Source: Skeletonema tropicum (taxonomy: Eukaryota; Bacillariophyta; Thalassiosirophyceae; Thalassiosirales; Thalassiosiraceae). From it: a DNA stretch of 64,000 nt. The notes beneath the pieces were generated by a model, which did no database searches, was not told the origin of the DNA, and saw only the letters and a list, made by a program, of their open reading frames with translations. Both the position numbers and the translations under genes were made by a program. The stretch lies in assembly GCA_037178625.1 (NCBI GenBank), contig CM074130.1:2790001-2854000 (forward strand), written 5' to 3'. This document shows positions 54,615-64,000 of the stretch, piece by piece (the stretch's first letter is position 1; each line of letters begins with the position of its first letter).

Positions 54615-55868
54615 ATGCTAATCTCTACTTTTGCTCGAGCGGTAACCCGCCAGACCCGCGTTGCCGCCTCTGCCATGGGCGGCATCCGCAATCTCAACCT
54701 ACACGAATATCAATCAGCGCAAATCATGAGAGAATCTGGTGTCAACGTCCCTTTCGGCATCGCTGCCCATACCGTTGAAGATGCCGTTAAGGCAGCTGCC
54801 GAAATCGGAGATGACCAGGTTGTTATCAAGAGTCAAATTCTGGCTGGTGGGCGTGGTCTGGGCAAATTCACCAACGGATTGCAGGGAGGTGTACACATCA
54901 TTGACACCAAGGATGTGAAGGAATATGCCGAAAAGATGCTGGGAGGAACATTGGTTACCAAGCAATCTGGCGCGGCTGGCAAGCCAGTCAATACTGTGCT
55001 ACTTGCCAAGAAAATGGCTCTAGCAAAAGAGTTCTACTTTGCAATCTTTATGGACAGAGCCAGCGGTGGGCCACTCATAATTGCATGTTCCGAGGGTGGA
55101 ACATCCATTGAAGACCTCGCGGAATCCTCTCCTGAAAAGATTATCAAGGTACCTGTCAATATTATGACTGGACCCACCGAAGAGCAAATTGAAACAGTTG
55201 TAAATGGATTAGGTGTGTCAGGAGAGAAGGAAAGTGCCAAGGAACAGATCAGGGCATTGTACAATTTATTCGTTGATAAGGATTGTACAATGGTAGAGGT
55301 GAATCCACTGGCAGAAGATACGGATGGTAACCTCATTGCTGCTGATGCGAAGATTGGCTTTGACGACAATGCAGAATTCAGACACAAGGATATCTTTGAT
55401 CAACGCGATCATTCGCAGGAGGATCCTCGTGAGGTTGCAGCAGCAAAGTGGGATCTCAACTACATCGGACTAGACGGTAACATTGGTTGCATGGTCAATG
55501 GTGCAGGACTTGCCATGTCTACAATGGATATCATTTCGCTCAATGGAGGTTCCCCAGCCAACTTCTTGGATGTTGGTGGAGGAGCCAAGGTAGAACAGAT
55601 CAAAGCAGCATTTGAAATCATCACGTCAGATCCAGCCGTAAAGGCAATTTTGGTGAACATCTTTGGTGGCATCATGAAGTGTGATATCATTGCTGAGGGT
55701 ATCATTGAAGCATCTCGTGAATTGGAATTGAAGGTACCTGTTGTTGTCCGTCTTGAAGGAACCAATGTCGAAAGGGGAAAGAAGCTCTTGGAAGAGAGTG
55801 GTTTGGACCTCATTACTGCCGACGATTTGGATGATGCTGCCTCTAAAGCGGTGGCTGCCATTGCATAA
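54615..55868 (+). CDS. Succinyl-CoA ligase beta subunit, mitochondrial
   Basis: 417 aa. An Arg-rich, acid-free leader (MLISTFARAVTRQTRVAAS) fits mitochondrial import. The mature part opens with LNLHEYQSAQIMRESGV, then the ATP-grasp lysine/glycine loop VIKSQILAGGRGLGKF, MVEVNPLAEDTDGNLIAADAKIGFDDNA (metal-binding Asn/Asp), GNIGCMVNGAGLAMSTMDII and ILVNIFGGIMKCDIIAEGI. It converts succinyl-CoA to succinate with NDP phosphorylation in the TCA cycle, together with an alpha subunit not found in this window. Sequence does not decide between ATP and GTP. Confidence 0.95.
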   Translation: MLISTFARAVTRQTRVAASAMGGIRNLNLHEYQSAQIMRESGVNVPFGIAAHTVEDAVKAAAEIGDDQVVIKSQILAGGRGLGKFTNGLQGGVHIIDTKDVKEYAEKMLGGTLVTKQSGAAGKPVNTVLLAKKMALAKEFYFAIFMDRASGGPLIIACSEGGTSIEDLAESSPEKIIKVPVNIMTGPTEEQIETVVNGLGVSGEKESAKEQIRALYNLFVDKDCTMVEVNPLAEDTDGNLIAADAKIGFDDNAEFRHKDIFDQRDHSQEDPREVAAAKWDLNYIGLDGNIGCMVNGAGLAMSTMDIISLNGGSPANFLDVGGGAKVEQIKAAFEIITSDPAVKAILVNIFGGIMKCDIIAEGIIEASRELELKVPVVVRLEGTNVERGKKLLEESGLDLITADDLDDAASKAVAAIA

Positions 55869-56128
55869 AGGGGAGGATGGCATTGGAGTAATGCAACTGA
55901 GCGTGTATAATGTCATCAGAGGGTCCATGTCATAAGAACAACTTGTTGTTTAAGGTATGAGTATGAAGTAAACATTAGTTTACCTTTCAAGCTAAATAAA
56001 GTACTGGCACCTTGTTTCAATCTAGACGGTGCCTTTTGAATTCTGAAGAAAATTCATGTTGATCTAGGACGGAAGTGACGTCAAATGGATGGGCAATCTT
56101 GAGCATCTAAAAATTAGATATGTATTCA

Positions 56129-57316
56129 TCATGATGAACGTTCAGATTTCACAAAAACTTCTGTAGAAACTACCTTGTCTGATCGCCAGGAATGCCAAAA
56201 TGTTCTCCTGAGAATGAGATCGCCGTTCTTCATGTAGCGCAATGACTCTTCTCTACCTCGAGGTGTTTCCGAAACCGTGCAGTGAGCTATGGGGTTGCTT
56301 TCGTCAGCATCCATTTCTGCCAAGTAGAAGCAACTCCTCTTCACTACGCCGCCATCAGCGCCTCCACACAATGTAGATTCACCCTCGTATGCTTCTTCAA
56401 AGTCACCTAATGGATACAAGAGCTCTCTCCGCGGTGTTTCTCCGTCTACGTCATATGTTAGCACACTCCATTCTCGTTTGTCTCTATGTTGTTGCCAATC
56501 TTGAATATATGGTTCTTCTGCTTTCTTTTTTGCCTTCTCTTCGGATAGACCTCGTGCAATCAGTCCTTCCACCACACCAACCGATCGACTTGCATCGCGG
56601 GCCCATCTCCCAGTGAATGAAGGGTCTGCGCATCTCTCATCCCATCGTTTCATCAGTGGTTGCAATGCATCTTCGAGCACTCTGTAGGGTCTGGCTTTCT
56701 TCTCCCAGACGTTTTCGACTACCCAGTCTATATTTTCCCATCGAACAGCAGAAAATTCCGGATTCTCGCCATTCAACCCAGAAAGGTTGACTATTTGCGA
56801 TGGATCTCGCTCTAAGTTTGAGTTTGCACAACGAAAAATGATCCAATTCAGCTCTTGGCCAACAAAGCCTTCCTTTTCAAGCCAGCTTCCAGTACCAGTT
56901 GTTTTGTATTTGCATTTGAGAGGCACAGGCAGCTCACAATCAATCTGCTCAAGTATGACATGATCATTGTTTTTTAGCCCTACTTCTTCATATAACTCTC
57001 TGCAAGCTGCTTCGATTACAGTTTCTTGCTTTGGTCCACCATCTACACCACCCTGTGGAGTTTGCCAGCTTCCTGGTTTGCCTATTCTTTCACCGATAAG
57101 TAGTTGGTTTTTGCTATTGAGGACAGCAGCTCCAGCGCAAAGTCGCCATTTTGACCCATTGTCGTCGGTTACGAATTGAGATGGAGGGTGCTGCGTCTCA
57201 GAATCTTCGTTTGTTGAAAACAATGCAGGCATTTTATTGAAGAATTGGTTGGCTAAAGCTGGAAGGGACGCTGGTCCTGTTGGCTGTTGATGGTTCATAA
57301 AGCAAGCCCGATTCAT
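56129..57316 (-). CDS. Nudix hydrolase with extra C-terminal domain
   Basis: 395 aa starting MNRACFMNHQQ. Residues about 58-215 form a Nudix domain of the RppH/Ap4A-hydrolase sort: WRLCAGAAVLNSKNQLLIGER, SWQTPQGGVDGGPKQE and the catalytic helix EAACRELYEEVGL. The REXXEE metal-binding residues are intact, but the loop between the glycine and the first glutamate is two residues longer than the usual G-x5-E. The remaining 170 residues (from RWDERCADPSFTG) are unassigned. Substrates could be dinucleoside polyphosphates or 5'-triphosphate RNA ends. No convincing targeting peptide. Confidence 0.8.
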   Translation of the reverse strand: MNRACFMNHQQPTGPASLPALANQFFNKMPALFSTNEDSETQHPPSQFVTDDNGSKWRLCAGAAVLNSKNQLLIGERIGKPGSWQTPQGGVDGGPKQETVIEAACRELYEEVGLKNNDHVILEQIDCELPVPLKCKYKTTGTGSWLEKEGFVGQELNWIIFRCANSNLERDPSQIVNLSGLNGENPEFSAVRWENIDWVVENVWEKKARPYRVLEDALQPLMKRWDERCADPSFTGRWARDASRSVGVVEGLIARGLSEEKAKKKAEEPYIQDWQQHRDKREWSVLTYDVDGETPRRELLYPLGDFEEAYEGESTLCGGADGGVVKRSCFYLAEMDADESNPIAHCTVSETPRGREESLRYMKNGDLILRRTFWHSWRSDKVVSTEVFVKSERSS

Positions 57317-57860
57317 GAGAGAAGTATGGTCGCCCTGGCAGTTCAGGTTACCACAAGTGCAGACTGGTCACTACTTGTTGCTTAATGCTATTGCTCGTGC
57401 CTTGGCCGTTACAGTTGTTGCATTGCGCTTGTGGTTGTGCTTGTGTGGATGGTGGATGGAAGTACGTCGCGGAGATGCACACGTCACACGTCATCATCAC
57501 TTTCTTTGCTTTGATGAGCCTCATGAGCTGAGGTACCGGGATATTGTAGGGGGTGCTTTTCATGGTATGTTGGGGTATCACCCACAAGGGGTCAACAGCT
57601 TTGAATCATCGGGCATAAATGATCTCCAAATACCCAAAACAAACTTATATTGACCAAAACTCCCCTAAATTCCCCTGTCAAGCCTCTCCTCAAACCAGGT
57701 GAGTTGTTGGCACACGCCCGCGCGCCCTCTATCCAGGTTTGTTGCCTATCTCGAATCTCGAGCTCATGCGCTGCTTCATAATAAAGCAATCAAGCCCATC
57801 AACATCAACGCCCGCTTACTTATCTTCAACACAACAACATATTATTAACTCTCATCAATC
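57317..57860. other. Intergenic, 544 bp
   Basis: Divergent promoter region between the Nudix gene and the lumenal-protein gene. An open frame at 57315-57653 is without motif. No repeat or RNA gene was recognised. Confidence 0.4.
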
Positions 57861-58573
57861 ATGAAGTCGTACTGCATATTCCTCGTTTCCGCCCTCTTTG
57901 CTTCGTCTGAGGCGTTCGTCCTGCCGTCCTCGTCCTCTACGACAACACAACTGTCTGCACAAACAAGAGCTGAATTCCTTCGAGATGTTGCCGCAACATC
58001 AATCGCCTCTGTTATAGTTTCTCTTCCAGGTGTGGCAACTGCCGATGATGCTGAAGATTTGGCCATGCCAACTGCTGAAGAACAAAAGGCAGCAGACGTG
58101 AGTAAAAGTTATATAGCAACAGCTATCAATATCAATCAAAACAACCCTTACTCTCGACGCTACAAGTCTCTTTGGAATTGAATTCCTTTCCATTTAGCTT
58201 GTCCTGGCACTGCTAGGAAAAGGGGAAAACATGCATCTGCCTGAGAAGGCAATATGGCAGCGCTACAGCTGAGGACCTCCCTGTTATTGGAGAATTTCTC
58301 TATCCCAATAGTGCCACATTTATTTGTTTGCACATCAATATATGTTTTCTATTTATTCGTCACTAACACTCTTGTTATACTTTTCGCGAACACTTAAAGG
58401 AGGCTGCACTTCAAGAAAGATTGAGACGCAAGGCAGAGCTACAGAAACAGGCCCGGCGACCAATGGGGTATTCTGATTCAATGGAAGCAGAAAAGCGCAA
58501 ACAGCAAAGTCTGAAAAAGACGAAGGAGGAAAAACGCATCGCTCTCTGTGAGGAGCTTGGAAGAGGGTGTTAA
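57861..58573 (+). CDS. Small thylakoid-lumen-type precursor, two exons
   Basis: Exon 1 57861-58097 and exon 2 58400-58573 are joined across a 302-bp phase-0 intron (GTGAGT...TTAAAG), giving 136 aa. The signal peptide MKSYCIFLVSALFASSEAFVLPSSS ends with the diatom EAFVLP import motif. A second, thylakoid-transfer-like segment follows: RAEFLRDVAATSIASVIVSLPGVATAD, with an A-T-A cleavage site. The mature protein would be about 80 residues: acidic AEDLAMPTAEEQKAAD, then a basic helix EAALQERLRRKAELQKQARRP and a C-terminal CEELGRGC. Its size and location suggest a small photosystem-associated lumenal protein; I cannot name it. Confidence 0.7.
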
Positions 58574-58669
58574 CTATAACATTGACAATAGAGCAACTAG
58601 ATCATATTTTACTTGATTAAATTAAAGAAGCATGTAGTATGTAGGTACTTTGGCTTGGGCAGCAGCGTG

Positions 58670-61600
58670 TTAGTTAGTCAACGACGTCATTCCCTCGCCA
58701 TTCTGATTCTGTAACAACTGAGCTCTCATGCCTTCGTCGAAGAATTTGCTCAGAGATACGTCATCTGACAGTCCTTTGCGTCTCCTTGTCTTCACAAGGA
58801 AGTCCCTTGCAAGACATTTAGGTGGGCTTGGCTCCAACGGATACAATACTATGTTCTTATCAAGCGGGTCGCCAGGAACAATTGCCCAGTGATCGAACAC
58901 GGAGTGCACCATTGCTTGGCCTTGGGTAAAAGTCCGAAGGTCAGTCTCGAAGCCAAAACTATCTAGAACAGGAATGAAAGCTTTGACACTAAAGAGCGGA
59001 GAGCCAGGGATTGGTTTGTCGTGTACAATATGCCCTCGTCGTTTTGTCAAGACGGGTTGAATTGCATTCACAATTGATCCAGGGCACTGAATTTGAAGCT
59101 GATACCATGGTTCCATTAGACGAGGAGTTGCTGTGAGGAGAGCAGAGTGAACCGTCTTTCTGGCTGTAGGAATAATCTGGCCGCCGCCTCTATGGATACC
59201 TTTGTCTGCCAGCGCTACGTCCTAGAATCTTGAATTTGGTTGCACGCACAGGCTCTTCACAAAGAGGTCCTTCTCTGGTAGCCCATTGGAACCCTTGGAC
59301 AATACTCGGTTTGCAGGATTGTAGCAGTGATTTGTCTACCTCACTAGGCAATGTATCATCCAGAAGAATGTTTGTCCCGTGTGTCGGAGATGATCCAAAC
59401 GCCCATACTGAACGTGACGAGAGTAGATCCCAGTCATATTTCGACTGGAAGAAGCGTCCTAACTTCTTGTTGTCCCAGTTTAGATTCACCTTTCCTGTTT
59501 CAAGTTTTTCTGCCAAGCCGTCGTCAAGTGGCTCGGCAGTAAATGTTAGTGTGTTTCGCTTATTCGCTGTTTCGGATATGCACTTTATGCTGCTAGTTTC
59601 CACTACCGTTTCACGGAATCCAACCACAGGATCTGCAACCTTGACTTCAATATCTGAGTAAACTGTTCTAAGATCATGCATCAAGCAATCTACATACTAA
59701 TTCGCCAGTACCAAAGAGAATGTGTTCGCCACTTTCTTCCTACCCGAGTGGTTGACATAGGATAAGATTTGGACACTCGGACGTAATCCCTTCAATCATT
59801 TTGGGAAGTTCCGCTGGATTTAATGGCTCAACTGCAAGTTTCATTGTTGCCTCGCCACCAGCATGTGGGAATTTAAGTGGAGAGAAGATATGGATTTCAC
59901 CATCACCATCAGTCGCCTCCAAAATTGCTTTTCCCTGCCCCAACAATGGTTGCTGTTTTGATAATGTCTGAGTCCACACCACCAAGAAGCACCCAATTTC
60001 CAGCTCTTGCCATCATAACTTCGGTGCGCGACCTTCCACGAGGTATCCATACAGATGATACTGTTGCAAACGCCATGTCTTCATCGTCGTCAGGAGTGTA
60101 AGCTTCGCCGAGTACTTTCACACGATCTCCCGGTTTCACACTGCCGGAGTATATTCTTCCGAATGCTGAAAATGACTGCCCATCAGGGTTCAGCGTAGAG
60201 TTTGGCTACATGAATTACGAGTGGCCCATGTGAATCACATTTGATCATTGAATTAACCACACGAGACGATAATGGGCCTGAATAACAACGAGCAACCTTC
60301 CCTTTGGCTGCTGCTGCGGGGGATGGTACATGTTGTACGATAGTATCTACAAACCCAGTGCTTGTTCCAAAATATTTTCGAAACACAACTCTCATCAAAG
60401 GACGTGCTGATGCACGTAGGTGCTCTTTTCCTAGCAATACACCCAAGCTGCGAAACGCCTTCTCCACGTCCTTTTCTGGTTCTCCCAAACAAAGCGTGTA
60501 CATTTTGTAAATAGGCTCCAAAACGAACTGGACAAAGGTTCGTTTCGGAGACAGCCCCGTAATAGGATCAGGGAGAGCATTCATTTGCACGCCGTTGAAA
60601 TGTCCGAGTTTTGGGATCTAAATATGCATTCCCCCACAGCCGCTTGGCAAATGCTTCTGGTGTCAAGTTTCGACCAAGGCCACCATGATTTTTGAAAGAA
60701 CCAAACGCATCATCTTCCTCCTCGGCATCAAAATCAAGCTGGTCCAAGTATTGTGTGGCAAAACTCTCTAATGAAAAGGCATACCCATGCATAGAAGATG
60801 CAAATATTACATTTCCTCTATCTGGGGATAACTTTGGGTACCGACCATTGGAGTGGTGGCTCACATATGCATTAACAGAATCAATCACGTTGCGCAATTT
60901 ATGATACATATCATCTGGGGGAAGCTTCAATTCCAATACAAGACGATCGATCTTATTAATAATCAAAACCAATGGTAACCCCTCTGAAATAATTTGGCGT
61001 AACAACATTTCGGTATGGAGCATAATCCCCTCGATTGCATCAACGACAAGTGCAGCTCCATCGGCCACACTTAGAGATGCAACAGATTCGTCATGAAAAT
61101 TGGTATGACCTGGACAGTCAATTGTTGTAAGAGCATATGTCTTTCCACGCGTGTCGGGGAGGCAAAGTGTAATGGGACAAGATTTGATGGATAATTGACG
61201 ATCCTGCTCTGATTGTAAAGTGTCAGTGGTTCGTGGTCCTCCTCCCCGATGTGCCTCCATCGCTGAGCGTGGTCCGTGGATACCAAAACCTTTCGAGAAT
61301 GGCACTTTCGTTTGTTCAATAAATAAATCAATCAAGGAAGTTTTTCCCGTGTGCAAATGTCCCACAAGGGCAACGCACCGCCTCGTCCGTGTTGTTTCAT
61401 TCGCCACCAACGACGCCAGGTAACGATCCGAAACAAGATCATCTTCTTTATTGTCTTCTTTCTGAATCATACCATCCCCGTAGGCTTCCCTCTCTTCATT
61501 TTCATCTCGCATCAAGCTAAAAGTCTTTCTCGTCACAGGCTCCACAATTGGCTCTTCTAAATCCATAGTATCCTCATCCAATACAGCTGTGCGCACTCCC

Positions 61601-61908
61601 TCGCCGTACACCTCCTCCGCCGATGGATAATGCACCTTATCTTCATGCAACACAATCGCCGATGCTCCCGGGGCAAGACCTAAATTTTCACTCCCCTCAC
61701 CATGAAGCACAAGTTGTTGATCATCGCCACGTCCGCCCCCATCGCGAGAAATGTCATCTTCGGACACATCTGATGCGTCGTCTGGTGCATCCCGACCAGC
61801 GGCGGAGGAGGCGTCGGATGAATCGTCATCGGATGATGAATCGTCGAGGTCCGGCCCTACATAGTTTCCGAATTCATCGTAGAGGTCTTGCTGGTCGTTG
61901 TCTGCCAT
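58670..61908 (-). CDS. U5 snRNP GTPase Snu114/EFTUD2, with eight single-base frame breaks
   Basis: An EF-2-like GTPase that controls spliceosome activation with Prp8 and Brr2. The N terminus is [21 protein letters not shown] with a long acidic stretch; then [14 protein letters not shown] (P-loop), [24 protein letters not shown] (NKID), [125 protein letters not shown] and [13 protein letters not shown]. The frame breaks at 60570, 60185, 59911 (or the G run to 59941), 59787, 59780, 59740, 59697 and 59222. Removing one base at each gives nine segments, all whole codons, totalling 1076 aa (human protein 972). No deletion is needed anywhere and no intron fits. Assembly error, decay, or unusual decoding are the choices. 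Confidence 0.85.
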
Positions 61909-62279
61909 GATTTCACTGCAATGATACGACGCTGCCTATCACTATCAGCATAGATATTTTTCGTTATGGTTTTGATTTTGTTTCGCGGTGGCGGGTGGCG
62001 GCCGCGCGCGCGGCTCAAGGCTCAAAGGCTCACAAGATAGCAAGCACGCACGGGAACCGCTCAAGGCTCAAATGATTTTTTGGAGAAAGCGAGAATGAAA
62101 GGAAAGAAGGAAAAGTGACAAAAATTGACTTACGCATCAACATCGATCAATCAAGTCAAAGCAATTCAATCGATGAACTCGATCGATCTCAACACCATTG
62201 CCGTAGAAAGAGAGACTGGACAATCGCAAAACAACAACCTCGTAGATTACAGCAAGCATCAGCTACAACAGTTACAACA
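61909..62279. promoter_or_regulatory. Divergent promoter region
   Basis: Upstream DNA of the Snu114 gene (leftward) and the co-chaperonin (rightward). It contains a GC-rich GCGGCCGCGCGCGCGGC run near 62000. Codons in frame with the co-chaperonin extend up to 62115 but without an ATG. Confidence 0.35.
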
Positions 62280-62882
62280 ATGAAGGTTTCAGCACTCTTA
62301 TTTTCCGCCTCTGCTGCCATAATGGCAACCACATCAAACGCCCTAAGTATGGCTGACCCCTCCGCCGCCCGATCCGTCAACCCACAAACAGACTTCAAGG
62401 GAGGAGCAGGAGTTGGTCGACTTGTATTCGACAAAGAGATTGATTCCTGGGAGTGCAAATATGACATGGTCTTGGTGGAGCGAATTCAGGGCAAGCCCGA
62501 TACAGACAGTGGATTATTTGTTCCACGGGACAACTTGCCCAAGTTGCACTTGTGCAGAGTGATTTCCATGGGACCAGGGCGGGAAGAGGAAAATGGTAGA
62601 ATCGCACCTATGCCGAACATTAAAAAGGGAGATGTAGTGATTGCGAAGAACCCGTGGGGTATTGGACCGAAAGATGAGGAGACTACTGATGGAAAGAAAT
62701 TAAGTTTCATGAGGAGTCAAGATATTGCAGCTGTGGTTGAAGGTTACATTGCTTGCAGAAAAATAAAGAAAAAATTATCTATGATACAGCTGGTTGTGAT
62801 GGCCGATTTAGTATGGATGCAGTTATCTAGGTGTAATGATGACATGAAACATCCAATAAGGGGTATATATTATAGATATTAA
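62280..62882 (+). CDS. Cpn10/GroES-type co-chaperonin, organelle-targeted
   Basis: 200 aa from ATG at 62280 (MKVSALLFSASAAIMATTSNALSMADPS, a signal-peptide-like leader). The GroES fold is readable: YDMVLVERIQGKPDTDSGLFVP, LHLCRVISMGPG, IKKGDVVIAKNPWG, LSFMRSQDIAAVVEG. It would cap Cpn60 in the plastid (inferred from the leader). After AAVVEG comes a 50-residue tail (YIACRKIKKKLSMIQ... to GIYYRY) that is unusual for the family and resembles translated 3' UTR. In the +1 frame the protein would instead end after VTLLAEK at about 62772. The stop at 62882 is only 11 bp from the convergent gene. Confidence 0.8.
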   Translation: MKVSALLFSASAAIMATTSNALSMADPSAARSVNPQTDFKGGAGVGRLVFDKEIDSWECKYDMVLVERIQGKPDTDSGLFVPRDNLPKLHLCRVISMGPGREEENGRIAPMPNIKKGDVVIAKNPWGIGPKDEETTDGKKLSFMRSQDIAAVVEGYIACRKIKKKLSMIQLVVMADLVWMQLSRCNDDMKHPIRGIYYRY

Positions 62883-62893
62883 ATCAACGTCAC

Positions 62894-63497
62894 CTATTTA
62901 TCACTTTCGTCGCCTGAATCTTTATTGAAGAATGAACTCAATCTATAGCTATCACCGCTATTGCTCCCGTCATCTGATCTTCTCTTCTTCCTCTTCTTCT
63001 CTTTCCGTTTTTTATGCTTGGAAGATTTCTTTCTGTCATCGTCACTATCGTAACTATCAGAATCAGAATCATACCTCCGTGAATGCTTTTTGCGGTCGTG
63101 TTTACTACTCTTCTTACGGTGCTTCTTCCTTTTGTGGCTTCTCCTCTCATCGCCGTCACTGCTGTAATCCGAACTATCACTATCACTGTAACGATGCCTC
63201 TTCTTCTTCTTTCGCTTGGATGATTTTTTGTCATCTTTGTGATTAATGGCCTCTGTTCAGCCTTTTATCTCTCTCAGCATCCAGTTCCTTTCGATATTCT
63301 TCCATTTTCTTCTGGTCTAATCCAGATATGTTGAGTTTATCTTCATTATCTTTTTTGTATTGCTCCCATGTTGGCCTGTTCGCATCAGCAAGCTTTTCTG
63401 CTATGGTTCTCTCCCCCTGCCCAGCCATTACCCTCATCACTGCCGCCATTTGAGCAGACACCTTTGGCTGTTGTGAAGAAGGCTTTGATTCGCTCAT
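62894..63497 (-). CDS. SR/K-rich nuclear-type protein with one frame break
   Basis: The first 84 residues (MSESKPSSQQPKVSAQMAAVMRVM, NRPTWEQYKKDNEDKLN, KKMEEYRKELDAERDKRLNRGH) are followed by TAA at 63245-63243. Skipping one T (63245 or 63246) continues as NHKDDKKSSKRKKKKRHRYSDSDSSDYSSD and on through KHKKRKEKKRKKRRSDD to a TAG at 62894, 200 aa in all. The second part is a typical K/R/S/D-rich tail of nuclear RNA-processing proteins, and coding potential continues straight across the break. 'PTWEQYKKDNEDKL' resembles a small conserved eukaryotic domain whose role I do not know. Confidence 0.7.
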
Positions 63498-63767
63498 TGT
63501 CCTCTATTTTGATATTCCTTCGTTGCTTGCCTCGGTTGTTATTATGGAGTTTGTTTGACAATTTCCAATTTCTTTGGATTGATCTGGTAACTGATGGTAA
63601 CTGTAACAAAGAGGTTGTGTTACGCCATCGTAACAGGGGTTACTTTAGGAGAAAAGCGGACAGTGTAGGACATGAGGGGGGCAGGACAGGGGACAGGCTC
63701 CTCTATCTTCTGTGCATGCATTGCACATTGCACTCAACTCTTTCAAACAAGCTACTTTGCTAGCTCT
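63498..63767. promoter_or_regulatory. Divergent promoter region
   Basis: 270 bp between the SR/K-rich gene (leftward) and the partial gene starting at 63768 (rightward). No specific element was recognised. Confidence 0.3.
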
Positions 63768-64000
63768 ATGACGATGGTGGTGGCGTATCGTATGCCTGTG
63801 GTAGCTTCGATGGTGGTTCTCTTTGCGTCTTTCACGGCTGCTCTGGTGCTACCTTCTTCGAGCTTCACAACGATAAAGTCAAGCAATGGTGGAAGTTACA
63901 CAAAATACTTGAGATGTCGGGAGTGTGCGTTGACTTCAATAAGTAGTATGGGTGCCAGCAGCACAGACGAAATGGACACTGACAACGTGGATGAAGATTT
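63768..64000 (+). CDS. N terminus of a secreted or organelle-targeted protein (partial)
   Basis: Open from an ATG at 63768 to the window edge (77 codons). MTMVVAYRMPVVASMVVLFASFTAALVLPSSS is a signal peptide with an A-L-V-L-P junction similar to the neighbouring plastid precursor at 57861. Then follow KYLRCRECALTSISSMGASS and an acidic EMDTDNVDED. Too little is present to name it. Confidence 0.55.
   Translation, partial: MTMVVAYRMPVVASMVVLFASFTAALVLPSSSFTTIKSSNGGSYTKYLRCRECALTSISSMGASSTDEMDTDNVDED

Noticed and set aside
59669..59697. A tiny intron in the Snu114 gene (GTATGT...TTAG)
   Set aside because: It would remove YVDCLMHDL, a strongly conserved stretch; dropping one base at 59697 restores it.
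59735..59800. Stop-codon readthrough at the TAG at 59742 in the Snu114 gene
   Set aside because: The zero frame before it ([15 protein letters not shown]) is unlike the family, whereas [16 protein letters not shown] in another frame matches; two shifts before it and one at it explain the data better.
850..64000. tRNA genes
   Set aside because: I scanned by eye for B-box-like GGTTCGANTCC strings and found none with a matching A box; a dedicated search (tRNAscan-SE) would be decisive.

Overview
The window looks like nuclear DNA of a diatom, probably a centric one. The clues are short GT-AG introns (about 85-300 bp), dense genes on both strands, several precursors with a signal peptide followed by an Ala-Phe type cleavage motif as in bipartite plastid targeting, a DUF6824-type protein ('LCGRGGGTNHH'), a heat-shock factor, and a ferrochelatase carrying a C-terminal chlorophyll-binding-like helix. 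No database search was possible, so family names rest on motifs read by eye.

Layout. 1-849: 5' part of a spliced ankyrin-type gene. 1336-3887: transposase-derived ORF without its catalytic core, between short inverted sequences. 3888-6053: gene-poor stretch with small hairpin repeats. 6054-7196: spliced plastid-type precursor with one extra base. 7401-9815: DUF6824 protein. 9976-10300: simple and tandem repeats. 10896-12962: cation/Ca2+ exchanger. About 13465-24127: a 10.7-kb satellite array of about 184-bp monomers in 551-bp and 1103-bp higher-order units. 24338-27217: spliced MYND-like zinc-finger protein. 27698-32288: spliced PERK-like eIF2alpha kinase. 32559-40791: small unknown protein, plastid SET-domain protein, heat-shock factor, PH/polyQ/J-domain protein, ERp29/PDI-like membrane protein. 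41001-43405: perfect 26-bp inverted repeat, then a second mobile-element-like ORF. 43754-57316: DIX-like protein with clathrin-box motifs, plastid protein, ARM-like nuclear protein, LRR protein, TFIIF beta, Ssz1-like Hsp70, ferrochelatase, succinyl-CoA ligase beta, Nudix hydrolase. 57861-64000: thylakoid-lumen precursor, U5 snRNP GTPase (Snu114/EFTUD2), Cpn10-type co-chaperonin, SR/K-rich protein, and the start of one more secreted or targeted protein.

Most genes are ordinary housekeeping functions (splicing, transcription, translation quality control, haem synthesis, TCA cycle, plastid biogenesis) with no operon-like logic; several pairs share divergent promoters.

Two things stand out. The first is the satellite: its monomers carry overlapping 65-codon ORFs linked head to tail by 14-nt start/stop overlaps. 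The second is a set of ten single-base insertions in three otherwise well-conserved genes (eight in the Snu114 gene), all in the +1 direction. Removing exactly one base at each restores a full-length conserved protein. Assembly error is the simplest explanation, but +1 frameshifting or recent decay cannot be excluded from sequence alone.
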